In this document: positions 16,022-23,356 of the stretch, piece after piece
How positions within the stretch are numbered: the first letter of the stretch is position 1
Layout: the number at the start of each line of letters is the position of its first letter
Source of the DNA: Lactobacillaceae bacterium
GTDB taxonomy: Bacteria > Bacillota > Bacilli > Lactobacillales > Lactobacillaceae
Length of the DNA stretch: 29,687 nt
Direction: 5' to 3'
NCBI GenBank assembly: GCA_031282325.1
Contig: JAITDY010000055.1
Span: 1-29,687 of the forward strand
Position numbers and translations under genes: made by a program
The notes under the pieces: generated by a model
The model's database searches: none
Seen by the model: the letters and a program-made list of their open reading frames with translations, nothing else
Told to the model about the DNA's origin: nothing

Positions 16022-18403
16022 ATGAATAAAAAAATATATACAATTTTAGAATTTGATAAAATTAAAAATTTGCTATCTAATAAGGCAGTAACTCAAAGAG
16101 GAAAGGAACTAGCTGAACAATTAGAAGCGCAGAGTGATTCTAAAAAAGTCGAAAAGCTTTTAAACCAAACGGAATCACTCATTAAAATTGATCGATTGCG
16201 GGGTGGGCTACCGATAGATAGAATTGATGATTTGTCCAATGTCTTTAAGAGATTAAAACTTAAAGCTACTTTGTCATCGACTGAGTTAAGTTTTTTAAAA
16301 CCGAATTTTAATAGTGTCAATAAAATAATTAGTTTTTATGAATCTATTAGGTTAGAAAAATGGTTTTATGAATTGAATGATGTTACGGAATTAGTTGATA
16401 AGTTAACTGATTTTACGTCAATTGCAAATAAGATAGATATGACTGTTGATGATAATGGAAATATTTTAAATTCTGCTAGCGTTAACCTCAATAATATTCG
16501 TCGAAAAATTAATGCCTTGCAAGATGCAATAAAAGAAACATTAAATAAAATTGTTCGTGGATCGCAATCTAAGTTTTTATCAGATACCAATATTACGGTG
16601 CGTGATGGTGTTTTTGTATTACAGGTAAAGTCTGAAAATAGAACCAAATTTGGTGGTGTTGTTCATGATCAATCTCAAAGTGGACAAACACTATATATCG
16701 AGCCAAAATCGGTTTTATCAATGAATGATGATATACATGAATTGCAAATACAAGAAACTAGAGAGATTAATAAAATATTATTTGAAATTTCAAATGAATT
16801 AGCAAACGAATTACAAACTATTATTAATAATAATGAAATTATCGCTCTCTTAGATTTAATTCAAGCTAAGGCTAAGCTAGCTAAAAGTATGGATGCAAAT
16901 AAGCCTTCCCTTTCAAAGAATAAAGTTATCTCATTAAAAAAGGCAAGACATCCTTTAATTGAAAAAAAAATTGCTATCGCAAATACGATTGAAATAGGTG
17001 ACGGTTTTTCTTCGTTAGTTATTACTGGACCCAATACTGGCGGGAAGACCATTTTAATGAAAACACTTGGAATATTACAATTAATGGCACAAAGTGGCAT
17101 GTATATTACTGCTAGTGAAGATTCAGTTGTATATAATTTTTCAGAAATTCTAGCAGATATTGGCGACGAACAAAGTCTAGAACAAAATTTATCGACTTTT
17201 TCTTCACACATCGTTAACATTAAAAATATTTTAAAAATAGTTAATCAAGATTCACTTGTTTTGTTAGATGAACTAGGAGCTGGAACCGATCCTAAAGAAG
17301 GGGCCGCCTTAGCTATGGCGATTACGCAAAGAATTAATGAAATTGGAGCATTAAGTTTAATTACAACTCATTATCCAGAATTAAAACTTTTTGCAGATAA
17401 TCAACCATTTGCTAAAAATGCATCAATGGAATTTAATAACGAAACTTTACAACCCACATATAAGTTATTGGTTGGAATCCCGGGACAATCTAATGCCTTA
17501 TTTATTGCAAAAAAAATTGGATTAGATTCACAGTTGATTGATCAAGCTAACTCATATATAGATCCAAAAAGCCAAAAAATTAATAATTTGATTGTCGATT
17601 TAGTTAAGCAACAACAAGAAGTCGAACAAAAAAATAATGAATTATCATTTAAAATAAACGATGTTCATCAAAAAGAAAATGATTTAATTAATCAGCTTAA
17701 TAAAATCGAGATTATAAAAAATAAAGAAATTCTCGATGCGAAAAATACAGCAAATAATATTATTAGTAGTTCTAAAAAAACAGCTGAAAAAATTGTTGCT
17801 GAAATTCGAAGCGAAAGATTAAAATTAGGCAAAAAAGATGAAGCTAAAAATGAACAACAATTACAGTTAGTTTTGAAAAAATTTGATCAGCAAAAACAAA
17901 ATACAAGTTTGGAAAAAAATAAAATATTAAAAAAAGCAAAGGCTGCTAAAGAATTTAAAATCGGTGAAGATGTATTGGTTACTGAATATAATCAAACTGG
18001 CGTTTTAATTAAAAAATTGGATAATCGAAAATGGGAAGTTAGATTAGGAATTTTAAAAATGTCTGTCGATGAAGATGAAATAGAAAAAATAAAAATTTCT
18101 AAAAAAGAAAAAAAGATAACTAGCAAAAAAGTTCGAGTTATTAAAACTGCATCAGCAAACATTTCTGGTAGCCTTGATTTACGCGGAATTAGATACGAAG
18201 AAGCAATGCAAAAATTAGATCGCTATATTGACCAAGCTGTTTTAAATAATTTAGGTACCGTTGAAATCATTCATGGAAAAGGAACAGGAGCACTTCGATT
18301 AGGGGTGACTCAATTATTACAGAGTGACAATCGTGTTAAGAATTTTCAATTTGCTAATCCAAATGGTGCTGGCGATGGGGCTACTATCGTAGAATTATCT
18401 TAA
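16022..18403 (+). CDS. mutS2: Endonuclease MutS2 (Smr-domain ATPase)
   Basis: MutS2 is an ABC-type ATPase with a C-terminal Smr nuclease domain. It has been linked to suppression of homologous recombination and, in Bacillus subtilis (where it is also called RqcU), to splitting of collided ribosomes. The 793 residues show the core and lever region, Walker A GPNTGGKT (336-343), Walker B and signature LVLLDELGAGTDPKEGAA, THYPELK, a coiled coil (about 515-640), a KOW-like segment and the Smr domain (about 715-793) with LDLRG and HGKGTGALR. It lacks the MutS mismatch-recognition domain. The start MNKKIYTILEFDKI matches the family, yet no Shine-Dalgarno sequence precedes it. It appears monocistronic between two terminators. 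Confidence 0.96.
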   Translation: MNKKIYTILEFDKIKNLLSNKAVTQRGKELAEQLEAQSDSKKVEKLLNQTESLIKIDRLRGGLPIDRIDDLSNVFKRLKLKATLSSTELSFLKPNFNSVNKIISFYESIRLEKWFYELNDVTELVDKLTDFTSIANKIDMTVDDNGNILNSASVNLNNIRRKINALQDAIKETLNKIVRGSQSKFLSDTNITVRDGVFVLQVKSENRTKFGGVVHDQSQSGQTLYIEPKSVLSMNDDIHELQIQETREINKILFEISNELANELQTIINNNEIIALLDLIQAKAKLAKSMDANKPSLSKNKVISLKKARHPLIEKKIAIANTIEIGDGFSSLVITGPNTGGKTILMKTLGILQLMAQSGMYITASEDSVVYNFSEILADIGDEQSLEQNLSTFSSHIVNIKNILKIVNQDSLVLLDELGAGTDPKEGAALAMAITQRINEIGALSLITTHYPELKLFADNQPFAKNASMEFNNETLQPTYKLLVGIPGQSNALFIAKKIGLDSQLIDQANSYIDPKSQKINNLIVDLVKQQQEVEQKNNELSFKINDVHQKENDLINQLNKIEIIKNKEILDAKNTANNIISSSKKTAEKIVAEIRSERLKLGKKDEAKNEQQLQLVLKKFDQQKQNTSLEKNKILKKAKAAKEFKIGEDVLVTEYNQTGVLIKKLDNRKWEVRLGILKMSVDEDEIEKIKISKKEKKITSKKVRVIKTASANISGSLDLRGIRYEEAMQKLDRYIDQAVLNNLGTVEIIHGKGTGALRLGVTQLLQSDNRVKNFQFANPNGAGDGATIVELS

Positions 18404-18416
18404 TTTGTTTAAAAAT

Positions 18417-18446
18417 AAAACTATTCATTTTAGAATAGTTTTTTTA
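18417..18446. terminator. Bidirectional terminator between mutS2 and flavodoxin gene
   Basis: A 10-bp stem (18417-18426 with 18433-18442) with a 6-base loop. On the plus strand it is followed by T's for mutS2, and on the minus strand by a shorter T-rich stretch for the convergent flavodoxin gene. Confidence 0.8.
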
Positions 18447-18878
18447 TTATAAAGTTTTATTTAAAATATTTATAATAAATTCTTTATCTTCCTGATTGAT
18501 TCTGGTATGGATCTTTATGGATTCAGTAAGGTGTTGAGCACCAGTTTTTTCTAATTGTTGATCAAATTTATCTATAGCAGCGCCAAAATCATTACCATAA
18601 AAACGATCGCCTGAACCGATAACAATAAATTTTTTATTCTCCCAATTTTGATTTGGTAAATCTTCGAAAAAATCAATCATTTCACTTGGAATTGAACCTT
18701 TATCGTAGGTATACGGAGATACAATAATTAAGTCTTTTTCACTTGCTTTTTGATAATCTCCGTCAAAAAGATCTTCTAAATCTGTGTCGATTCCTCGACT
18801 ATTTAATTCTTTCTGCACAAATTCAGCAATTTCTTCATTGTTGCCAGTAATTGATGCATACATTACAATAGCTTTCAT
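18447..18878 (-). CDS. Flavodoxin
   Basis: A 143-residue, strongly acidic FMN-binding electron carrier. The N-terminal phosphate-binding loop SITGNNEE (9-16) and the later SPYTYDKGSIPSEM and IGSGDRFYGNDFGAAIDKF segments are those of short-chain flavodoxins. The electron partner is not shown by the context. The start codon is part of a 34-bp perfect palindrome shared with the divergent acetyltransferase gene. There is no Shine-Dalgarno sequence, and the minus-strand -10 box ends 7 bases before the ATG, predicting a leaderless mRNA. Confidence 0.93.
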   Translation of the reverse strand: MKAIVMYASITGNNEEIAEFVQKELNSRGIDTDLEDLFDGDYQKASEKDLIIVSPYTYDKGSIPSEMIDFFEDLPNQNWENKKFIVIGSGDRFYGNDFGAAIDKFDQQLEKTGAQHLTESIKIHTRINQEDKEFIINILNKTL

Positions 18879-18907
18879 ATTACTAATTATATAATTAGTA
18901 ATATGAA
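18874..18907. promoter_or_regulatory. Palindromic bidirectional promoter with two leaderless starts
   Basis: A perfect 34-bp inverted repeat contains the flavodoxin start codon (18876-18878, minus strand), the acetyltransferase start codon (18903-18905, plus strand) and the whole 24-base spacer. TATAAT is read on the plus strand at 18890-18895 and on the minus strand at 18886-18891; the two overlap by 2 bases. Each ends 7 bases before its start codon. No good -35 boxes are seen. The symmetry also makes it a plausible site for a dimeric regulator. Confidence 0.7.
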
Positions 18908-19400
18908 TATTGGAATTGAAGCATTATCTATTGAACATGCGGCGGAAATTTTTACATTATTAGAAAAATCACGAAATGAAGTTGGTCAATTTTTAGATTG
19001 GGAATCATCAATTAAAACTATTGATGATGAAAAAACTGCTATTAAGTTTTTTGTTGAACAAGGAAAAATTGGCATTTTAAAAACCTTCGCGATTAAAAAG
19101 GATAACAAAATAATAGGAATGATTGATTTGGATCGTATTCAAAATGGTACAGCTGAAGTGGGTTATTGGATTGGAACAGAATTTGTTGGTAATGGTTTTG
19201 TTTCCGCTGCATTAAAAATATTAGAAAAATATGCTAAAAATGAATTAAAATTAACAAAATTATTTATTAAAGCCAATTCTTTAAATCATAGATCGGTTCA
19301 AGTAGCTATTAGAAATAATTATTCAGTTATAAAAAATAAAATTTCAGAAGAAAATAAAAATTCAAAAGAACTTGGGTTTCTTGCCCAAAAAGATATATAA
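18903..19400 (+). CDS. GNAT family acetyltransferase, RimJ/RimL type
   Basis: A 165-residue acetyl-CoA-dependent N-acetyltransferase. The conserved core is the strand GYWIGTEFVGNGFVSAAL (near 88-105), which corresponds to the acetyl-CoA pyrophosphate-binding region. It is followed by LFIKANSLNHRSVQVAIRNNY, matching the family's N-x-x-S-x-x-VA-x-x-x-Gly/Asn-Y/F pattern. Relatives acetylate ribosomal protein N-termini or small molecules; the substrate here is unknown. Like flavodoxin it lacks a ribosome-binding site and is predicted to be translated from a leaderless mRNA. Its final codons overlap the -10 box of the thrS leader. Confidence 0.85.
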   Translation: MNIGIEALSIEHAAEIFTLLEKSRNEVGQFLDWESSIKTIDDEKTAIKFFVEQGKIGILKTFAIKKDNKIIGMIDLDRIQNGTAEVGYWIGTEFVGNGFVSAALKILEKYAKNELKLTKLFIKANSLNHRSVQVAIRNNYSVIKNKISEENKNSKELGFLAQKDI

Positions 19401-19401
19401 T
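19372..19401 (+). promoter_or_regulatory. thrS promoter at the 3' end of the acetyltransferase gene
   Basis: TTGGGT (19372-19377) and a perfect TATAAT (19396-19401) are 18 bases apart. The -10 box includes the stop codon of the preceding gene. The start point would be near 19408, at the beginning of the T-box leader. Confidence 0.65.
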
Positions 19402-19407
19402 TTTTAT

Positions 19408-19632
19408 AGAGAATAAAGGCCAAAAGAGAATTATTAGCGAACTGTGAATGGTGTGAGGCAGTTAATTTGAATTTGAAACCCACTAACTCTAATTTATGTT
19501 TAGCAAAATATCAAAAGACCATATTTTTGTAATTGAAAATAATGCATAGTATGTGGTGAAGTTGGGTGGTACCGCGTTTAAATAAACGCCCCTCGTTTCT
19601 TATAAGGAATGAAGGGCGTTTTGTGTAATTAA
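19408..19632 (+). promoter_or_regulatory. T-box riboswitch controlling thrS
   Basis: The T-box core GGGTGGTACCGCG (19564-19576) is unmistakable. Its TGGT (19567-19570) pairs with the acceptor end of uncharged tRNA carrying discriminator A. It is followed by a terminator: stem 19584-19591 with 19614-19621 and a long loop region, then T's. An upstream stem I region (about 19410-19490) contains Thr codons in the likely specifier position: ACC at 19478-19480, or ACT at 19482-19484, the latter followed by A as is usual. When uncharged tRNA-Thr accumulates, the antiterminator forms and thrS is transcribed. Confidence 0.92.
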
Positions 19633-19643
19633 AAGGAAAAATT

Positions 19644-21608
19644 ATGTCTGAACTTAAATTAGTTATGCCCGACGGAACACAAAAAGAAATTCAAAATGGG
19701 ACAACTCCCTTAGATATTGCAAAATCAATTTCAGTATCATTAGCTAAAAAATCTGTATCCGCCAAAATTAATGGTCGTTACGTTGGAATGAATGAAGAAA
19801 TTCGTTTTGGAGGGGACTTTAAATTAATAACCAAAGATGAACCTGAGGCCCTTGATTTATTGCGTCATTCGACTGCTCATTTATTAGCGCAAGCTTTACG
19901 TCATTTACATCCAAATATTCATCTTGGAGTTGGACCATTTATTGATAATGGTTTTTATTATGATACTGATGATTCGGAAAATAATGAAAAACAAATTTCG
20001 ATCGATGAATTCCCAGCCATTGAGAGTGAAATGAAGAAAATAGTCGAACAGGATTTGCCCATCGTTAATCGTCCAGTGAGCCGTGAGGAAGCTTTAAAAA
20101 TTTTTAAGGATGATCCATATAAAACTGAGTTAATTAATGATCTTCCCATAGAAGAAGAAATCACTATCGCTCAGCAAGGTGACTATACTGATTTAGATCG
20201 GGGCGGATTAGTACCGTCAACCGGATGGATTAAACATTTTGCTTTGACTTCAGTTGCCGGTGCTTATTGGAGAGGAAAATCTTCAAATCCAATGATGCAA
20301 AGAATTTATGGTGTTTCTGAATGGAGTGCTGAAAAGGTTGAAGAACAAGTTACTGCTATCAAAGAACGACGTGAACGTGATCACCGAACTATTGGTAGAG
20401 ATTTAGATTTGTTTTTTACAAGTCCTGAAGTTGGAGCAGGATTGCCTGTTTGGTTACCAAATGGAGCAGCTATTCGCCGAACAGTTGAACGATATGTTGT
20501 TGATAAAGAAGTTTCGCATGGTTATCAACACGTCTATACTCCTATTTTAAGTAATTTAAATCTCTATAAAACATCTGGACACTGGGATCATTATCGTGAT
20601 GATATGTTCCCACCTATGGATATGGGAGATGGTGAATTTCTTGAATTACGTCCGATGAATTGCCCTAGCCATATTATGGTTTATATGCATAAGCCTAGAT
20701 CTTATCGTGAATTGCCACTTCGTATTGCTGAATTAGGAATGATGCACCGTTATGAAAAATCAGGTGCCCTTACAGGACTAAGTCGTGTGCGTGAAATGAC
20801 GTTAAATGATGGACATACATTCGTTGCCCAAGAACAAATTGAAGATGAATTTAAAAATATTTTACGTTTGATTATGGACGTTTATGAAGATTTTAATATT
20901 ACTGATTATCGTTTCCGTCTAAGTTATCGTGATCCTAAAAATACTGAAAAATATTTCGATGATGATCAAATGTGGGAATCGTCTCAACGCCAATTAAAAA
21001 AGGCAATGGATGATATGGGATTAGAATATTATGAAGCTGAAGGTGAAGCAGCCTTTTACGGTCCAAAACTAGATATTCAAACTAAAACAGCATTAGGTAA
21101 TGAAGAAACAATGAGTACTATTCAATTAGATTTCTTATTACCAGATAAATTTGGTTTGGAATATGTTGGTGCAGATGGCAAAAATCATCGCCCTATTATG
21201 CTACATCGTGGAATAGTAGGGACTATGGAAAGGTTTACTGCCTATTTGACAGAAATGTATAAGGGGGCCTTTCCAACTTGGCTAGCACCCGTACAAGTAG
21301 AAGTGATACCCGTGTCACAAGAATCGCACGCTAAGTATGCTGGTGCAATTGTTGATAAATTAATGGCTAATAAATACCGTGTTCAATTAGAACAAAGAGC
21401 AGAAAAGATGGGTTATTTAATCAGAGATGCTCAAACTAAAAAAGTACCATATACGGTCGTTATTGGTGATAACGAAATGAAAAATAATACCGTCACGATT
21501 CGCAAATATGGCGAAGAATCTACCTTAGAAATGACGCTTGAAGAATTTGAAAATCTTTTAAATAAAGACATTGAAAGTTTTTCCCGAGCTAAAGCACTAA
21601 GAAAATAA
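19644..21608 (+). CDS. thrS: Threonine-tRNA ligase
   Basis: Class II synthetase that charges tRNA-Thr, 654 residues. The N-terminal TGS domain (1-62), the editing domain with HSTAHLLAQALRHLHP (near 75-90) and the catalytic core are all present. In the core the zinc-binding region includes Cys340 in RPMNCPSHIM; RYEKSGALTGLSRVR is motif 2 and the HRGIVGTMERF segment belongs to motif 3. The C-terminal anticodon-binding domain begins near 545 (APVQVEVIPVSQ). The AAGGA about 7 bases before the ATG at 19644 supports the start. It is regulated by the T-box leader just upstream. Confidence 0.98.
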   Translation: MSELKLVMPDGTQKEIQNGTTPLDIAKSISVSLAKKSVSAKINGRYVGMNEEIRFGGDFKLITKDEPEALDLLRHSTAHLLAQALRHLHPNIHLGVGPFIDNGFYYDTDDSENNEKQISIDEFPAIESEMKKIVEQDLPIVNRPVSREEALKIFKDDPYKTELINDLPIEEEITIAQQGDYTDLDRGGLVPSTGWIKHFALTSVAGAYWRGKSSNPMMQRIYGVSEWSAEKVEEQVTAIKERRERDHRTIGRDLDLFFTSPEVGAGLPVWLPNGAAIRRTVERYVVDKEVSHGYQHVYTPILSNLNLYKTSGHWDHYRDDMFPPMDMGDGEFLELRPMNCPSHIMVYMHKPRSYRELPLRIAELGMMHRYEKSGALTGLSRVREMTLNDGHTFVAQEQIEDEFKNILRLIMDVYEDFNITDYRFRLSYRDPKNTEKYFDDDQMWESSQRQLKKAMDDMGLEYYEAEGEAAFYGPKLDIQTKTALGNEETMSTIQLDFLLPDKFGLEYVGADGKNHRPIMLHRGIVGTMERFTAYLTEMYKGAFPTWLAPVQVEVIPVSQESHAKYAGAIVDKLMANKYRVQLEQRAEKMGYLIRDAQTKKVPYTVVIGDNEMKNNTVTIRKYGEESTLEMTLEEFENLLNKDIESFSRAKALRK

Positions 21609-21615
21609 TTCTATA

Positions 21616-21652
21616 TAAAAAAATTCCTAAAAATTTTTTAGGAATTTTTTTA
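21616..21652. terminator. Bidirectional terminator between thrS and the Ltp-repeat gene
   Basis: Complementary arms of about 15 bases with the core ATTCCTAAAAA / TTTTTAGGAAT, flanked by A's on one side and T's on the other, so it serves both convergent genes. Confidence 0.85.
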
Positions 21653-22372
21653 TTAGTTCCAAATATCCGCTGATTTTACGTCATCATCTATGTGTTCAAC
21701 CGCATATTGCCCTTGTTCTGCTGTGAAGTTAGAACCATATTCAGAAGTTAGTTGGTCGTATAAGCCCTGTCCTGTTAAGTAGGATGAATCCCTATAAGAT
21801 TTTGCAGAAAGAACGGCTAAATTGTTCCAATTAATTAAAGGATCAAGTTTATTAATCACATCATTAGTTTCCTCTGCAGTCATTTTAGAACCATATTCAG
21901 AAGTTAGTTGGTCGTATAAATCTTGCTTGCTCAAGTGTGAGGATTTCAGATATGTGATAGCCGTTTTCATTCGAGCAAGCTCGTTACCTTGTAGGCCTAA
22001 TTCTGCTTTTTCTTGTGGCGTCGATTGTTTTTCACTAGTTGTTGCTTTTTTGCTTTTAGAACTATTGATTAAAGATGCATTGTTTTTTGAAGAACTAGAA
22101 GAATTAAAGGCTTTGTCTATTGCATTTGCATAGGATGCTTGCGTAGCAAGTACTATTACAAATGATAAAATTGAAATTACTAATCCAACAATTGCAATTG
22201 TTTTTTTATGTTTACGGTTTAAAATAATTGCGATCAATCCCAAAATTATTCCAATAATTGCAAATAAAGCGGCGATATTGTTTATTAAAGGCACCCAAGA
22301 AATAGTTAGAGCTACTATTCCGATAATTAATGAAATCAACGAGAAGACCAATTTTTCATTTTCTTTTTTCAT
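21653..22372 (-). CDS. Membrane protein with two Ltp-like extracellular repeats
   Basis: A 239-residue protein. Three membrane helices lie at about 8-30, 33-51 and 58-77, with a basic loop (NRKHKK) between helices 2 and 3, so the C-terminus should be outside the cell. A Ser/Lys-rich linker (about 90-120) leads to two copies of a helical repeat (about 133-176 and 187-232), both containing LYDQLTSEYGS. This pattern (SxxxLYDQLTSEYGS-x-x-TAE) is that of the host cell surface-exposed lipoprotein (Ltp) family. In Streptococcus thermophilus phage TP-J34, Ltp blocks DNA injection by competing phages. The N-terminus resembles the DUF4190-type membrane domain often fused to it. It is not a lipoprotein, as no lipobox Cys is present. 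The Shine-Dalgarno AAGGGG lies about 13 bases before the ATG, a little far. A role in phage exclusion is inference by homology only. Confidence 0.8.
   Translation of the reverse strand: MKKENEKLVFSLISLIIGIVALTISWVPLINNIAALFAIIGIILGLIAIILNRKHKKTIAIVGLVISILSFVIVLATQASYANAIDKAFNSSSSSKNNASLINSSKSKKATTSEKQSTPQEKAELGLQGNELARMKTAITYLKSSHLSKQDLYDQLTSEYGSKMTAEETNDVINKLDPLINWNNLAVLSAKSYRDSSYLTGQGLYDQLTSEYGSNFTAEQGQYAVEHIDDDVKSADIWN
21729..21763 (-). repeat. 35-bp direct repeat, copy 1
   Basis: Identical to 21885-21919, 156 bases apart (52 codons, in frame). It codes the DQLTSEYGS core of the second Ltp-like repeat. Confidence 0.95.
21885..21919 (-). repeat. 35-bp direct repeat, copy 2
   Basis: Identical to 21729-21763; codes the same core in the first Ltp-like repeat. 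Identity at every base, including third codon positions, implies recent duplication or gene conversion. Confidence 0.95.
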
Positions 22373-22455
22373 GAATATATTATTTCCCCTTTTTCTTACC
22401 TCACATTATTATTGTTTATTCAAAAATTCATTTAACTGAATTGAATATTAAAAAT

Positions 22456-22477
22456 TATATATATATATATATATATA
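22456..22477. repeat. (TA)11 dinucleotide repeat
   Basis: Eleven uninterrupted TA units, 84 bases upstream of the Ltp-repeat gene start. Such tracts change length readily and are also easily melted. Confidence 0.97.
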
Positions 22478-22627
22478 ATGTCAATCTATTTAAATACATT
22501 TTTTGGATTTAAAATCCTAATACATAAATTTATGTTTTTTCTTCTATTAAAACGTATTAAAAAAGTATAAGTATGAAATTATAATGGCTTTCTTAAGGTA
22601 AAATTAATACTTTTTGAATTTTCTAAA

Positions 22628-22665
22628 ACACTATGTCAGTAGCGTAATATTCGATACTGAAGTGT
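22628..22665 (+). other. Hairpin upstream of the transglycosylase-like gene
   Basis: ACACT (22628-22632) pairs with AGTGT (22661-22665), TCAGTA (22636-22641) with TACTGA (22655-22660), and CG with CG inside one mismatch, leaving a 7-base loop. A 3-base bulge lies on the left side. It is followed by eight A's, so it is not a plus-strand terminator. It could be a leader structure, a regulator site or a weak minus-strand terminator. Confidence 0.6.
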
Positions 22666-22713
22666 AAAAAAAACGGAACTTTAATCTAATATTTAGAACT
22701 GATAATAAAATTA

Positions 22714-23274
22714 ATGAATAAAAAAAATAATTTAAAAAACATTTATAAAATCGCTATTTCATTTTCAACGATGATATTTTCAATTAATTTAATCAATAGA
22801 GTAATTGTTAACGCAGTCACGGTTGATTACAGGCCAGCACAAATGCTAACATCTTTAAACGGAGTTGCACAACATGCTTATAATGAACAAGAATTAGATT
22901 TAAAAAGCAAACAAGCTCTTCAAGATAAAATAAACGCCCAACGACGAGAAGAACAAAACGCGATCGATAGGCAAAATCAAATTTGGAGTCAAGTAGATGG
23001 AGTGGCTAGTATAGAAGCTCAAAATATGGTTTTAGAGAAATTACAATCGAGCACAGGAGTCTCCAAAGAACAGTGGAACCAAATAATTTATCGAGAAAGC
23101 AAATGGAATATAGGTATCTCTAATTTTAGTGGTTCGGGGGCTTATGGCTTATTTCAAATGCTACCATTTCATTGGAATTTCCTAGGGCACAAGCCTAATC
23201 TTTTAGAACAGGTCAATATTGCAATTAATTTATATTATCGAGCTGGATTAGCCCCATGGGCCTTAACTGTATAA
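22714..23274 (+). CDS. Small secreted lytic-transglycosylase-like protein
   Basis: A 186-residue protein with a basic N-terminus, a hydrophobic segment (about 13-34, signal peptide or anchor, possible cleavage after VNA) and a Gln/Glu/Lys-rich helical stretch (about 50-95). The C-terminal domain (about 105-186) resembles the soluble lytic transglycosylase fold: IIYRESKWN gives the catalytic Glu128, followed by NFSGSGAYGLFQMLPFHW and AINLYYRAGLAPWALT. Such enzymes cut the glycan strands of peptidoglycan. The domain is shorter than typical and resembles the small resuscitation/IsaA-type secreted enzymes of Gram-positives. No Shine-Dalgarno sequence precedes the ATG; GATAAT at 22701-22706 ends 7 bases before it, so the mRNA could be leaderless. 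A second promoter further upstream is possible. A terminator follows at once. Confidence 0.8.
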   Translation: MNKKNNLKNIYKIAISFSTMIFSINLINRVIVNAVTVDYRPAQMLTSLNGVAQHAYNEQELDLKSKQALQDKINAQRREEQNAIDRQNQIWSQVDGVASIEAQNMVLEKLQSSTGVSKEQWNQIIYRESKWNIGISNFSGSGAYGLFQMLPFHWNFLGHKPNLLEQVNIAINLYYRAGLAPWALTV

Positions 23275-23308
23275 AAAAACTAGTCGACAATTCTGACTAG
23301 TTTTTTTA
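23273..23308 (+). terminator. Terminator of the transglycosylase-like gene
   Basis: An arm of A's plus CTAGTC (to 23285) pairs with GACTAG plus T's (from 23295) across a 9-base loop; the left arm begins within the stop codon. Confidence 0.88.
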
Positions 23309-23321
23309 TTGATAAATTTTT

Positions 23322-23349
23322 AATAAAAAATCTGTCGAAAGACAGATTT
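23322..23349 (-). terminator. rpsD terminator
   Basis: A 9-bp stem (23328-23336 with 23341-23349) has a 4-base loop (GAAA as read on the plus strand). On the minus strand it is followed by a T-run (A's at 23325-23330). Confidence 0.9.
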
Positions 23350-23356
23350 AAGAATT

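Larger units (their letters stand above)
22373..22713. other. A+T-rich intergenic region between the divergent surface genes
   Basis: This 341-base stretch has no coding sequence. It holds the ribosome-binding site of the Ltp-repeat gene, an inverted repeat of two ATTCA and two TGAAT units (22418-22446), a (TA)11 tract, a perfect 14-bp palindrome (22522-22535), a TATAAT at 22580-22585 with a weak TTAAAA 17 bases ahead, and a hairpin at 22628-22665. It is the longest gene-free stretch in the window. Confidence 0.8.

Noticed and set aside
21653..23274. Prophage remnant around the Ltp-repeat and transglycosylase-like genes
   Set aside because: No integrase, repressor, structural gene or attachment-site repeat is seen, and the flanks are ordinary housekeeping genes.
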